Notes: generated from the sequence alone by a model not told the origin. A stretch of DNA of 64,000 bases from Xestospongia bergquistia (GCA_963965975.1 OZ014414.1:62001-126000), one strand, 5' to 3'; positions 11,639 to 26,013 are shown, counted from the first letter of the stretch. Numbers and translations: made by a program.

Positions 11639-14600
11639 TTACTTGGAACTATGATACGCTCGGAGATTTATTCGTCTGATCTTTTTTGGAGTTGGAAGTT
11701 CATAGCGAATGACTCTCACGGTTTTTATATTGGACGAAGAGGTGAGTGTTCTTGTTGCTATCCTCTTATTGTAATCTGGCATTGATCGCGATTTATGTTC
11801 ATTAGTGGAAGCTAACTGTCTTGTACCCACATGAGGAACAGGAACAGGAAGAGACTTATCAAGTCTAGAACTCCCTTTTTTGTCCTCTGGTGGTTGACTG
11901 CTTTGTGGTAATGTTTCAGATCGTTTTTCATGAACCATTCCCTGTTCCAAATTTTCTGACATTCGTATTCCTTTTACAGGTGTTCCAGTGACTGTTTTCC
12001 CAGTATAACCACCATGACCTACTGTTAAAGCTCTAGATCGCTTTGACTCTAAAGACTGAGAAGACAAAGGTGATACTTCATTAGAGGATACTATTCTCTC
12101 TTTGATTGTGTCTTCTTCTATTGAAGGAGGTCTTTCTAATGAGTCCATGCTGCGAAGTGACGACATGCTGGTTTGAATGTTAGAATCACTTAACCTTGAA
12201 TACCTTTGGGGTAAGGAAGATCTTATTGAGTAAGGACTGCTGCTAGCCACTTCCTGAAGCTTCTTGTCTTGACGATTCAGCGTTCTACTCGGTGATGACT
12301 CCGTATCTGAGTTGTATCCACCACTAATAATAGTTAACCGGGACCCAGTTTCTTGGCTGTAGCCTAGTGGCATCATTTCTGCAGGCCCAAACACTCCACG
12401 ACGGCCTAGAGAGCCACTGGTTACAAGATCAGAATGTTCTTTATAATCAGTTTGGCTTCGTGGCAAGCTGTTGAGGTGGCGTTCAGCTTCAGGTCGATCA
12501 TCAATACTTGTATTGGTCTCTGATGACTCCATTCGTTTCATTCCTTGACGAGGTCTTACGTTAACCTCATCTTTGCTCAAAGGAGAAGAAGGAGGAGTTG
12601 CTTCCAAGATAGGATTAGGTGGGTTGAAGTCTGAAGTACGATTCTGTGGACGATCAAGTCCAAACCGGTGACTTATAGCATGTTTAATAAACTCAGGATT
12701 CATTTTTGACAATGGAGTGTTCGCTAATTCAGAAAGAGCATCTGGAGAGGCACTACGGTGACTACCAGATCCACCAGACCGATTTGATAGAAGTGATGTT
12801 GTACTTGTAGGCTGATTTTGAGACCATGTTGTTCTGGATTGACTTGCACCACTAGACACTGATCCTCTACTATTAATGGACTGGTTGCTTGTACGATGAA
12901 TACCCTTTTCAAGTGAAGTAGTTAGGTCATCCGGTGGTCGGGGAGTGGAAGAAGCCACAGTGTGACTTCGAGGCCGATCAATAGGTAGCAGGGAATCATA
13001 ATAAGAGAATGAGGTTGACTGAGGAATTGTAGCTTCTTTGTATTGAAGGTCTGAGGGTTTTGAAAAGGAATTAGAATGACCAGGTTTGGAACGCTTCTTT
13101 CGACTTGGACGAGGAACTGACGGCTCAGAACGATGTCCTCCACGACTAGACCCATCTGAATCATGTTCAATACGATGAGGAAACATTGGAGAGTAACGTG
13201 ATCCAGAACTGTGAGAGGAACCCCGAGAATGAGGTGAAGATGGCCCAACTGGTTGTAATTCAGGGGAGAAATGTTTTAAGTTGTGTGACATAGGATTGCC
13301 TTGTGTAGCAATAGAACGTCGTCGACCCATTGAGTCTCCACTCTTATGTCTTATGCGAGATGGATTAGCAGTATATGGACTATGTCGAGGCCGTTTAGGA
13401 TCAAAGCTAGTCTCTTCTTCATCTTCAGAATCAGACCGGTCTCCTTCATTACCCGTAGTTCTTTCACTACGATCACTCATAAGTAAGACTCGTCCTACTC
13501 CAGGTGGCCCATATTCATCCACCTGAGAATCGCTAGCAGTGTGATGAAGTGGAAGTCTACGTCTTGTGGTTAAATCATCTTCATCTAAAGAATCATCACT
13601 AGTACAAGTGTCCATGCTTTCGATGCGACGATGTTCTCGGAATCCATCTTCAAACATTTCGATATCTTCATCGACTTTAACTGGAATAAGTTGAATGTGT
13701 TCTACTGTTTCTCTCTCACTCTCTGATGTCTCATATACAACACTTTCTAGCTGTTTAAAAAGTTCTGGAATCTCATTGTTGTATATGCTCATAGCATGCT
13801 TGATCATAAAATCAATTAAACTGGGTGCTTCATTTTTAATGACTGCTAAAGAATATTCTGGCTCTAATAGTGATGGAGCAAAGCAAATGGCAAGATTTGT
13901 TGATGTCATTTGATTGATCTCTTCTTGGAGTGATATGTGATGAAGTAAAATAAGAAGATAACGAAGGAACACTTGATTTGATGCGGGGAGTTTGTTTAAG
14001 ATCCTGTAATAAAATATAATAATTAAAAATACTACAAAATATTCATAAGTTACTTTCTGATTTGTTCTATCCTCATGTCATTATTATTAATATCAAGTGT
14101 TGCTACAAATTCAGTATAACGAGACGATGGTATAACACCACCAGGAACATTTCTCAATAAATCCTAAAATAATATATAAATTAATGACATGTTATAATAT
14201 ATTACCTTTAGTAATGAACTGATGACATGTAAGTTAACATCAGAGATATCAACAATTTTTCCTATATAAACAACAACATCACGTCTTTGTTAATAATGGT
14301 GACTAACTTACTTCCATCAATGTCTTCCTTTACTTCCTTTATTTTCCTGGCATTACCATTAAGTCGAAATATTCCAAAAGTTCCAGGAGCTTCTACCCAT
14401 AAACGAATGAGGATCTCCTGTAATTTCTCTGGTAATTGATTATTAATAATTAATTCATCAAGTGGTACAGCAAACATCCTAAAGGGTTAATTCTATGACA
14501 TCATATGACATCACAAGTAGGACTATACTTTTCTTGTTTTGGTGTCTTCAAATCTTTACTGCTACCTGTACCTCCTCGTTTGAATTTTATTTTCTTAAAA

Positions 14601-17600
14601 ATTGATCTTGAACCAGATGTTGGTGCTATAATAGAGTGAAATTAGTAGGTATGGTCATTATCTTACTTGATGGTATTAGTTTTTTTCTGACTACAAATTC
14701 AAGTTGTTGTGGTCGTACATCATTACTAAGATCTAATTGTTGTCTGTTGTGGTTACATTGTATAGCAAATGGACTCTCGTAACCTAAAGAGGTGTGGCTT
14801 AAAGAGAATAATTAGACATTATTAATACAAACCATGTAATAAATCTTCTTTATCTTCTTTAGCTAATTTAACACAAAGTTGAAACTCTGATATATCCTCC
14901 TACATAGTTGGTGTTATAAATTAATATGATATATGACATAATGTAACATGCCATTATTTGAAAGTGCTTGAGTGCTTTTTTGAGAATATCTGCACATGTC
15001 TCTGATACATGGACTTGCATAAACTGTGGCACAACATTCTAAGATAATACTCATATTAAGCTAATAAACACTTAAGTGAGCTAACTTGTAAACTGTTAGT
15101 ACTTTTGGTCATATTATGGACTTGTATTGATACAGAATCAGACACAGCTAACTGTTGTTGGAGTTCAATGTTTCTATAATAAAATAAATTAAAGTATTAA
15201 AAGGTAACATGTAACAATAATAGCACATACTTTGAAACCAAATTAAACCACAACACTTTCTCAGCTTCACAACTACAGGAAAATAATAATAACATGCTAC
15301 ATTTAAGAATCTATTTTATCTTACCCAAAAACTGCTATACAATTTGTAATAGGCCATCCAATGGTAAATGCTGACCCACATTCATGAGGTGGTAACACAG
15401 CATCGACAGTCTCTGAGACCCACATTTCTGATAAACGAATTCTGTTTTTTAACCGGTAAACTCGATGTTGTTGTGTTCTGTGTGTAATAAGTGAAGGTGA
15501 GGTTGATTTACAAAGTTATATCTCGTGTACCTTGATTTGCCTCCTTTAGCTATTAACATTAAATCACTAAATAAAAATAAGTAGCGTTCTTGAGATTGAA
15601 GCATGCTTTGTTTGTTCACCTGAAGATCACATGACAATCACATGACAAACATAATCAAATGACTTACAACTAATAGTTTCACAGGACCTTCCTGAATGTA
15701 CATACGAAGGTTTTTACGACTGCCAGGACTATCAACAAAATCACCACCACTATTTGCAACTGAAGGAGAGCTGTTGTAATAAAGTTAACAATAATCAGAT
15801 ATTAATTTTTCATTAATACCTTGTCTTATATTTTGCTGACATTAAAGGTATTGAACCTTTATTGCCTGTCACAGGAGGTTGACCAACACTTTTTGAACGT
15901 TTTGGAGTTGAAGCCTACAGCGAAAAGATATATGTAAGTATAATCCAGACTATGGCATTTAAACAGTCTAGCTCATTCAATAATACACACCAGGAATGAA
16001 AACTATTTATGATAAACTATAAATGACAGGTGTGAGTGAACACAAATATTAATAATAATATATGAATAATACAAAGTAGAATTCGTTAAACGATAGGATA
16101 TGAGTAAACGTAAGAAATTACACGTACATGACCGCAACATTCATAACTAAAATATTTCTTACCTCAATAACTTCAAGCTTATCAAATAGAAACAATTGAT
16201 CATTAGGAAATTGAAGCTGAACATATTCCAGCTTGGATTCATTTTGAAGATACACTAACTCATCAGCTCGAGCTTGAATGATCTAATTAGAAAAATAAAA
16301 TAATATTAAAGTGCTAAAAAAATATATTTATCGTCATTACTTCATCAGTTCGAGCTACAGTTACTCTGATATGTTGATAATCTGGATGATCTCGACTTGT
16401 AAGACTCAATAATTGAGCAAGATAACGATGATAATCAGATACTCGTTGAACCTGTAATATCATTGTAGTATCACTTTTTATATTAATTAATAGGTGTGGC
16501 TTACTGGAAGGAGCATAAGAGATTCTAATGTATGCATAGCTGCTCCACGTTTAATGTCCAAGAATTTACTAAATGATTCATCTTTTCTCTTCAGTTTGAG
16601 AAGTCTACAACAAATATAATTATATCTTATATTCTATAATAAAATTATTTGTATTTACCTCATTGCAATGGTATAGCTTTGTGCATATTCTACATACATG
16701 TCCCAAAATGATGGATATTGTGTAAAAATGCCTCCAATCAGAGTGGAACCAGTGTTCCAAGATTTGACTGCTAATTCCAACTAGATAAAAATAAAGATTA
16801 AAATTTATTAAATGTATATTTTAATAATTTTATACCTCAGAGAAAAAATTCATTAATAGATCACAGAGTCGACTAAGAGGAATGAAGAGCGTGTTCATAT
16901 CTGTTTGTGGCATACCCCAGTTTCTATGGAAACAATACATAATTCATTGATCAAAGGATAACTATTTAATTAAAATGGCCTCAATATATGAATGTCATTA
17001 AATATTATTCATAAAAGTGAGAACCATATGTTACAAACTATGTCATGTAATATTCACACAGACTATGAATATCATTATAGCACTGCTGGATAGAATAGCT
17101 CAATGTCATATATGCCAAAACAGTTTGATAGGTTGTTGACAAAAGCAGAAATACTATAAATAATTTATTTATTTAAATGCTCGGTCATTGTCTTATCATA
17201 ATAAGATCATAAATACCTCATTGGATCCATATAAACGTCAAATATGTTTTTCAAGTGTTCCAAATAGGCATCTTCAGTCCTGTATAACTCTTTAACAACA
17301 GCTAACCTCTCATCTCCAACTTCCTCTGTACAAAAGAACAGATTATCAATCTTTAATATAATCTTTTTCTTGTATTTGAGTTAACTTTATACTAACTCTT
17401 AGTAAACAGTAGACTTGTGTATAAAAAGGACTAGAGTATTTAAGGTTTAGTGATGTCAGCATTACCAAGAAAATAATCTTTTTAAAAAATTTATATATTG
17501 GTACTGACATATCTTTAAATCATTATTTGGAGAGATATTACAATTGATATAAATACTCCATTAATTTCATGTATACAATAACAACAATTAACATGTGAAC

Positions 17601-18244
17601 ACATAATCCCAAAGAATGTCAAAACTCTTCATTCCTCTACACACCTACTACCAAGCTGTACAAACATGTCCTCTAGTACCTGACTAGCTACCACTGAAGC
17701 AAAGCACAAAGAGCTTATTCCATATCAGCACGTCAAGTTTTATCAAATTTCAACTATTAACAGCATCAATCAGACAAGGTGGTCAAAGGTATCACTTCAG
17801 GTAATATTACTGACAAATTAGATAGCACTATTTATTTTGTCATGAACATCAAACAAAAAAATGACTTATAAGGGTGTTACATTGTGATGTCAATGTTACC
17901 AGTAAGGCAGTTAAATGTTATGTCATATTGTGATGCTGTGAGAATATATAGCGACATGTTGCATTTTGTTATGCATTGCTGAGCTATGGTGTAAAAGAAG
18001 TAAACAACATTGGAATGTATATATTGGACAATATGTTAACATAATTATAGTCAAATAATGATTTATAACTAGTTGTTGTCAATAAAATGACTATATATGG
18101 TGTGTAAACTAATGTAAGAATGTCACACCAACATGTCTGCTGTGATATTAGAACATATATTGTTAGTGTAAAAAGTAGTAATGTTATTAAGACATGTTTT
18201 CCTTACATATTTCACATCTATTAGCATCAAAAATCAACAACATT

Positions 18245-18279
<35 letters not shown>

Positions 18280-21015
18280 TCTCTCAATTTTATTTGCTCC
18301 TTTAGTGTCTCTCTGTCACTTTCTCCATGTCCAGTAGTAAAGTTATGATGCGTACACAGAAGTTAGATGGGGGAGAAAAATATGGTATGTCAGACATGAG
18401 AGTAGTTGACAAGCCAGCAGACACGCATCAACATCACTACATTCATAGTAGCGTAAACATGATTGATTACCAAATGAAGAATCTACTTTAATACACAATC
18501 TATTGAACTTTACAAATAACTACTTCAAAATAAATATAGAAAATGAAATTGTATGATTACAAGAAATCCTAATAAATCATCACTTTACCAGCTCATTTAC
18601 TAATACATTGTTGTTCTCACCTGGACTTTGAATCCTAGCTGGTTCAATCCAGATCTCCTGATCTTGAAGAACACTAGCTTCCTTTTCTGGATTAAGTAAA
18701 GCTCTTGAAGGAAACTGGTAAACAACATAGGGCTTGTCAGTGATATAGGGAATTTGTGAATCAATGACTTGCTGTACAGTCATACCAGGATGACAGTAAA
18801 GCTGAGAGAGAGAGAGACAGAGAGACAGAGAGACATTAAAACTACATCTACTTATACATACAATACCATTAGTAGACTCAAAACAAATGAACATTAGTTT
18901 AGACTTCTGTTTCACTAATAACAACAGCTGGCTATCAAATACAATGTTAAGACTAGTTCTGTGAGAACTACTAACTTCATTGAAAAGCTATTTAGGAAGG
19001 TTACAGACCACAACTATGTTAATAGCCACATCATCAGTCAACAACACTGTTTAGACTAGTAGGATAGCTATATAGTTCAATGTCATAAACCACATACAAA
19101 TATATTTATACGTCTTTCCTTTATTGTAACCATATCCTCTCAACTTTAATACCCAAACTATAAGTTAACTATATATGTACACATTTGTTTTTCTACGTCA
19201 ACTTTCAGTGATTGTCTTCAATAAAGTACAGTTACTCATCATACTTATTAAATGAGCTCATTACACTACCTACAGAGACTACAGGATGACTAGTAGCTTA
19301 AGATGTCTTAGTTAACCATCTGTTAAGACAAACAACGTATTGTTATTCACATAACTAGAGTATATTGGGGCCTTGTCAGCTGAATCCATCCTGTACATTT
19401 ATATTGGGATAATACATTAGTGTAATTTGAAGTGGGAATTCAATTACTGTTACGTTATGTGTAACGTGTCAAAACATGCACACACACATGCACGCAGTCA
19501 TGCACACACACATGTACAAGGGAGAGAGAGAGAGAGAGATAGAAATCACATGTTGACTATTTTTCAACACATTTTATAGTTTAATAACCAAGTAATTACA
19601 TTAATTATAGGAGTTAAGGTAAGTTGGCAGGTGTTTAAGATAAAATAAACTTACTACCAGAAGGACAAACAACTAGCTACCACTCGTAACCCCTAAACTA
19701 GTAAACACCTGTATTTACAAAGAATGTGGTTATGTATGAGCCAAAAACTAGTAATGTTATTACAAGTATACTTACTTTAAAAACTATCTATAATGATGTA
19801 ACTACATATAATAAACAATAATAAACTTTTTTTAGATGTTTTTTGGTTTTGTTGTCAAGAAACAAAACTACCAGCTGTATTATCAAGGGATTGAATGGCA
19901 GCTGGAAAGCTTAGACTAACTAAAATTCATGTTTACGCTAACTACAATTGCCAAGAGAATGAAGACACGAATTAATACATTACAAAATGAATCACTACCT
20001 CCTTTAGATAATACAAATTAGAAATATTCATAACACCACAGTGGGTAAAAATGAATAAAATAATAATATTTAAAAGTTATTGGGTGCATAGTTTAATGTA
20101 GTGGTAAGTCATTTATATATATCAGTACAGTGACACTTATTTGAAATATTCTTCCCCTAACTGTTAAAATACATATACAGCACACGATGACACTGTTTAG
20201 AGAACAGTGAAAAATTGCTCACACTTTGTCTCAGTATGATAATGACCATATCAGCAAATACACTAACAACCTTAAAAGGTGATTTAACAGAGTGTTTGTT
20301 AGCATAGTTAACACATAGTAATACAATGTAATTAGAATATCCTATAAATTATCTATTTAACAATATTGAGTATTAATGAGTCACCTTGCACACCAGTAAA
20401 CAACATTTCCCTCTCTCTCTCTTTACCTCCCCACGTACCTACCTATATATATATATCTCTCCCCCTACATACCACATTTAAAAGTTGGCATTAAAATAGT
20501 ATTTATGACTATCAGCTATTGATCAATACATTGATGCCCTCCCATACTTATTTAACACAAACATGTAGTTATGATATCCATATATATTACATGATAAGGA
20601 TGTAGCTGATACAACCATATTGGTCAAACAATCCTCCTCCTACACTTGTTGTTGATTTTCACAAACTCACCTTTAATCTTTTTTCACCTTCAACACCTTC
20701 ATTAGGTAAATATGCAATGATAGTGAACATATGTGGATCATAATGACTAAAGGAGTCCGCCATGTCAATACTACTCTGTTGTTTAGGTTTGACTCTGGCT
20801 GGACTCTTTAGTGTATCAGGTCTTTCTCTCTGTCCTTTTCTGACAGAAGGGCGAGTTGGTCGTGGAGAATGCCTGTTACTTGTTACTATGTCTCCATCAC
20901 TTTTATGTCCACCATTAGTTTCTTGTGAAATACGTAGCCTCACTGCTGGAGGAGGTTGTCCTTGGTTTGCCATGTTGGTGAACTCAAGTTCAATGGTCGT
21001 CATTTCACAATTCAC
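11639..21015 (-). CDS. RA/DH/PH/RA/RhoGAP multidomain Rho regulator
   Basis: Twenty-two exons keep frame to give about 1603 residues. Exons, 5' to 3': 20671-21015, 18621-18801, 17217-17325, 16836-16923, 16659-16780, 16505-16604, 16341-16451, 16163-16282, 15820-15914, 15668-15770, 15531-15619, 15325-15477, 15231-15272, 15086-15173, 14952-15038, 14833-14899, 14667-14783, 14529-14625, 14312-14478, 14206-14261, 14054-14163 and 11639-14003. Domains: ubiquitin-like/RA-type fold (~residues 95-172); DH RhoGEF domain (~180-390; CR1 VVKELYRTEDAYLEHL, CR3 LLLPVQRVSDYHRYL-type); PH (~425-550; ERYLFLFSDLMLIAK); RA domain (~583-672); RhoGAP (~705-865) with arginine finger GIFRLNGNARK and NLAICFAPSLL; then a ~730-residue Ser/Arg-rich disordered tail. 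RA plus RhoGAP resembles ARHGAP20; the DH domain is additional. One intron (14900-14951) uses a GC donor. It probably both activates and inactivates Rho-family GTPases under Ras-family control; that is inference from domains. Confidence 0.88.
18247..18284. repeat. (TC)n microsatellite in intron
   Basis: A run of TC dinucleotides, slightly interrupted, inside the intron between exons 2 and 3 of the RhoGEF/RhoGAP gene. The same intron and the one upstream also hold short GA and CA runs (for example 19485-19540). Confidence 0.85.
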
Positions 21016-21428
21016 AGCTAAGTAGTTTCATTCAGGGAGCGAGAAGGCTCACGCTGCTAACTGGTAAATAAAACAAAGAGAAAATAGACAGAACGAGACA
21101 GAATAGTCCCAGAGAACAGTACAACGGACAGATAACAGTAGATAAATACTTAATGAATCACCAAAAGACTGATCTGGTTAATGTTGACTTTACAAAAATG
21201 GGCTTCAACAAGCTTTATGACTTCAAAGCTCCGCCATCTTCATTTGAACATTCTCTAGATGTTTGTGGTGGCGCTTATTTTATTTTATTTTGCATCACGT
21301 GATTAATAGAATAATTAGAATATTACGGTAAGAAAAAGAAGAGGGTCAGGTAAAAGGTTGATTGTTTTTATAATCAATTGGCATTTATTTTTAGTTAAGT
21401 ATCAAAAATTGCTTATAGAGCAGCAGCC
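21016..21428. promoter_or_regulatory. Divergent promoter, RhoGEF/RhoGAP and aminopeptidase
   Basis: The 413 bp between two opposite start codons must hold both 5' UTRs and promoters. CCGCCATCTT at 21231-21240 matches the YY1 consensus on the minus strand. ATCACGTGAT at 21294-21303 is a perfect palindrome with a CACGTG E-box. No TATA box is evident. Both motifs are typical of housekeeping bidirectional promoters; function is inferred. Confidence 0.5.
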
Positions 21429-24400
21429 ATGGCTGCTAAAAGAAGTTTTAAGAAAATGGAAAATTCTTCGGACACAGAAGGTGATCTCCACCTTGAGGAC
21501 ATTGATGACAAAGGTACAGTCAGTAAATATATCATAGAATATTTTATGTTGTCATTTTTTCAGGTAAAAAGAAACACTACAGAGTTATTAATAAGGATGA
21601 TGATGAATACGACTCTCTCTGTAAACGACCCCGCCTTACCAAACGAGATATTATCTGCATTATCGTTGGTGTCGTAATTCTTGCTGTACTTGCTCTAATG
21701 TTTATAATATTAGCATTAGCTTTACGTAAGAGTGACAAGGACACAGAGCCGTGGACAAATGTTCGTTTACCTTCAACTCTTAAGCCTCAACTATACACTA
21801 TCAGATTGGAACCCAATTTGAATACATTTGATGTACAAGGAAGTGTTACTATCAATGTTGCTGTGCTAAAAACCACTAGTATCATTATATTACATGCTCA
21901 AGATATGGATATACACAGAGATAGCGTGTCAGTTCAATTTGACTCCATAGAGTTATCCGTGTCAAGAACATTCACATATTCTGATAACGATTTCTATGTT
22001 ATATCACTGGGTGATCAAATTAAGAGTGGTAACACAATAGAAATATCAATGAGATTTAATTATACTCTCCGAGATGATTTAGTAGGTTTTTATAAAAGTT
22101 CATATACAAACGACAATGGAGAAGAACGTTACTTAGCAACTACACAATTTGAACCAACAGATGCTCGCAAGGCTTTCCCATGCTTTGATGAGCCAGGTTT
22201 AAAAGCCAATTTCTCAATAACATTAACTCATCCACCTGGATACAGTGCTGTATCTAATATGCCTGTCAAAACAGTCTCCACAGAGAGTGAAAAATTGGTG
22301 ACTACTTTTCAAACCTCTTATAAAATGAGTACATATTTAGTGGCTTTTGTTGTCTCTGATTTTAACTGTAGCGCTCCTGAAGAAGTTAATAAACATATCG
22401 AGGTAAACAATAATGTTTATTTTATTTATAATATGTAAACTTATGAACAGGTTCGTGTTTGTGCTAGTCCTAATGTGTTCTCATCTACATCATATGCACA
22501 AAATGTCTCCAGTATAGTCATTGGTCATTATGAGAAATTTTTTGGGGTAGATTATCCACTTCCAAAACAAGGTATTGGGAAGAAGTACATCCTGTAACAT
22601 ACTCCACTTCCATGCAATAATTATGACATTTTGTGACAGTTAATTGTTTGCTTTGTGTTTTTAATGACAGTGAGGCCTATTTAAGCAACCTTATAATAAC
22701 ATATAATTTCCTAAGATATTGGTAAACAAATGCCTTCATATTAGTTGTCAAACTAAATGCAATTATGAAACTGATTGTGTAGATTCTAGAATACTTAGTT
22801 GTGGTCAGAAATGTTGTAAAGATAGACTCAATAATAAAAATTTTCTATTTTCTCTTCTTTAGATTTATTTGCCATACCTGACTTTGCAGTAGGTGCTATG
22901 GAAAATTGGGGACTTATTACATATCGAGAGACTGCTCTCCTCTACAACGAGACAGAGAACCCTGTTAACAGTCAACAACGAGTTGCCGTGGTGATAGCAC
23001 ACGAGCTTGCTCATCAGGTATGTTCTGTTATGATTATAATATTTTAAATATGTCTAGTGGTTTGGTAATCTTGTTACTATGGAGTGGTGGGATGGCCTCT
23101 GGCTTAATGAAGGATTTGCTACCTATGTAGAATATATTGGTACTGACTTTGCTGAACCATCATGGCACATGGTATGTAATGTTATATTAACCTATCTATC
23201 CATCTATTGTTCTATTCATTTGTTTAACTATCTCTCTATTTAGATGGACCAGTTCTTTGTTGGTGCTGTTCAGACAGCATTTGAAGCAGACGGTCTTAAT
23301 TTTAGTCACCCTATAATTCAAGTTGTATCTGATCCTGATGACATAAATTCACTATTTGACTCTATTTCATATGATAAAGTGGGTGTGGTCATATGTATGA
23401 TGTCATATGATATCATCATTTTAGGGTGCTGGTTTAATACAAATGTTAAGGAGTGTAGTTGGTGAGAACAATTTTACTGCTGGATTAAAGGTACATTGTT
23501 ATGTCACGTGATTGTCATGTGATCTCAATATTACAGCACTATTTGTTAGCACATCAGTTTAGCAATGCAGTTACTCAAGACTTGTGGGAATCTATAAATA
23601 ATGTAAATAATTTATTGTTTTATCGAAGTATTTTTTATCTGAATATTTACAGGTAAATAATCTTAATGGTGTAACAGTTACTTCTATGATGGATACATGG
23701 ACAAAACAAATGGGTTATCCTGTAGTTACTATAGATACGAGTACAGGTCAAGTGACACAGACACGATTTCTACAGAACCCTCTACCTGAAGGTGGAGTAA
23801 TGGCATCCTCACCATACAAGTGAGTACAACTATGTTGCCTTTAACTAAAACAATTAATTTGTGCTTGTTTGTAACTGCTATTTAAATCAATGTTACTTTA
23901 TTTAGTTATATCTGGACAATACCATTTACCTTTATTACTGAAAAGAATTCTACAGGGCTTAAAATAATATCCTCAAAACAAGGTAATAAAAACATTAAAA
24001 GTAGTTTATAATTTTAATATTTCAATATTTCAATTAGATACTGTTAATTTTGGATCATTTGGTCAGTTTATTAAGGGTAATTTTAAACAAAATGGATTTT
24101 ATCGTGTCAATTATGACCTCTCAAACTGGAATGCTATTATTAAACATCTGATGACATCACCTCAAACAAGATCTAATGTTAGTAACTTATACTTTATTGT
24201 TTATATCTAATAATGTATCAGGTACTGTCAGCTGTTGACAGAGCTGGATTATTGGAAGATGCATTTGCATTGTCAAGGTAAGTTTAGTAATATATTGTAG
24301 TTTCTACTTTCATTTTCAAAGTGCTGGACTCCTCAATATAACAGTAGCGTTGGATTTGAGTCAATTTCTTAAAACTGAAGAGGACTATGTTCCATGGAAA

Positions 24401-25843
24401 GCTGGTCTTCGATGGATCTTTGATATCGCTGGTAAATTGTCCCTTAATCCAATATATGGAAAATATAAGGTAGTATATATACTAGTCATTATGATGTCAT
24501 TGTGATGTCATATATACATATATATGTAGCGTTATATATCAACATTGCTGAGTAATATTGTTTCAAAACATTTTTTCAATAATACTGAGCTGGATCATGT
24601 TCACATGTAAGAGAGTATAACCCTGTTAATAAGAGGAAATAATTAAATTTTTAGATTATTACAGACTCAAGTTTTGACCGCTGGATGGGAATTTGGTGAA
24701 CAGTCAATTATTGATAATTCATTGAATATGTTTAGAAAATGGATGACTGATAATAGTCAAAGGTTAGTGATAATACAACAGTTCTCATATATTTTTGAAT
24801 TAATGTCTTGTTGTTTACTTCTTGAAAGTGTTACATTTCATTCATGCTGTTTTCACTAGTGTCCTGCCCAATTTTCGTCTGGTAGTATATCGAGCTGCCA
24901 TTGCTTATGGTGGAGAAAATGAATGGGATTTTTTATGGAACTGGTATCTTAATACTTCAAATCCTTATGAGAAACTAATTTGTCTCTCTGCTTTGGCCCA
25001 ATCTAGAGAACCTTGGATTCTCAACCGGTTTGTCAGCCATTTTTTATTATTGTTATTGTCTCTTTTGTGTAGCTATTTGCAATACTCTTTAACTAAAGTA
25101 CGTTCTCAAGATACACTTTATGTAATTGGTAGCGTGTCTTTAAATGTACATGGACGATATCTTGCATGGAATTTCTTTAGAAACAATTGGGATTTCCTTC
25201 TTAAAAGGTAATAATTAAGTGAATTATTATAAGAGACACCCCCTATGTTCACTATAATTATTAAGGACACCTCTAGTCCAAAGTAATAATTAAGTGAATT
25301 ATTATAAGACACCCCCTATGTTCACTATAATTATTAAGGACACCCTCTAGTCCAAAGTAATAATTAAGTGAATTATTATAAGACACCCCCTATGTTCACT
25401 ATAATTATTAAGGACACCTAGTCTCAAAGTGTCTTGATGTAGTGAGGTTTTACAGCATGGATCCTCACTATACAATATATCCTTATAACTTTATAAGGAT
25501 TAAGACAGCCCTTAGTCTCATTTCCATACTGATATTAGTCTCATTCCCAGACTAATGTTTGGGAAAGGGATTTTAGAAATAAGGCTACTTGTTGAGTGAA
25601 CTTTATTATCATTATTATAGGTATGGGTCGGGTACTTTCAGTTTTTCACGAGCCATTCGAACTCTTACTCGGTATTTTACTACTGAGCAAGAACTAACAC
25701 AAGTGGACACATTCTTTTCAAATCACACAAAAGTTGGTATAGCTACACGAGCTGTTAAACAAGCTAAGGAAATAATACAGGGCAATATACAATGGATTAG
25801 CACTAACATTGGTGTAATGGAAGACTGGCTAGATACACATTAG
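21429..25843 (+). CDS. Membrane alanyl/M1-family zinc aminopeptidase
   Basis: Eighteen in-phase exons give about 959 residues: 21429-21513, 21564-22402, 22451-22571, 22863-23017, 23058-23171, 23244-23378, 23425-23490, 23537-23602, 23653-23819, 23906-23982, 24038-24177, 24222-24277, 24322-24469, 24530-24606, 24655-24762, 24860-25027, 25073-25207 and 25621-25843. It is a type II membrane protein: cytosolic tail of ~58 residues, one transmembrane helix (~59-85), then the luminal/extracellular M1 fold. Catalytic signatures are intact: exopeptidase motif VGAMENWGL, zinc site HELAHQ followed after the usual spacing by WLNEGFATY, supplying the third zinc ligand. The ERAP1-type C-terminal helical domain is complete to the stop. 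It should remove N-terminal residues from peptides, as in aminopeptidase N or the ERAP/IRAP family; the subfamily cannot be fixed by eye. Length is normal. The final intron carries a tandem repeat. Confidence 0.93.
25209..25429. repeat. Three-copy ~75-bp tandem repeat in an intron
   Basis: Three near-identical units of 74-75 bp begin at 25209, 25284 and 25358. Each opens with TAATAATTAAGTGAATTATTA and contains TTCACTATAATTATTAAGG; those two parts are imperfect inverse complements, so each unit can fold. The array starts at the 5' splice site of the last aminopeptidase intron, and each later unit begins with a donor-like CAAAGTAATAAT. Confidence 0.9.
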
Positions 25844-26013
25844 TGTACATAATTTAACTATTACTTTATAACATCTTTCAATTTTTTTATATAAGGTATA
25901 TTACAGTGCTATTCTTGCTGGACAGTAGATTATAAATTCTGCTTAGAAGATAGTACTGCAACATTTCTGACTACTTAATAAAAACCTTATAGCTAACTTT
26001 ATTCAATACATAA

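Noticed and set aside
4364-14478. One split p190RhoGAP gene (GTPase half plus RhoGAP half)
   Set aside because: The two halves lie on opposite strands with separate ends, and the RhoGAP belongs to a complete DH-PH-RA-RhoGAP protein.
25209-25429. CRISPR-like array
   Set aside because: The units are adjacent with no unique spacers and lie in an animal intron, so it is a simple tandem duplication.
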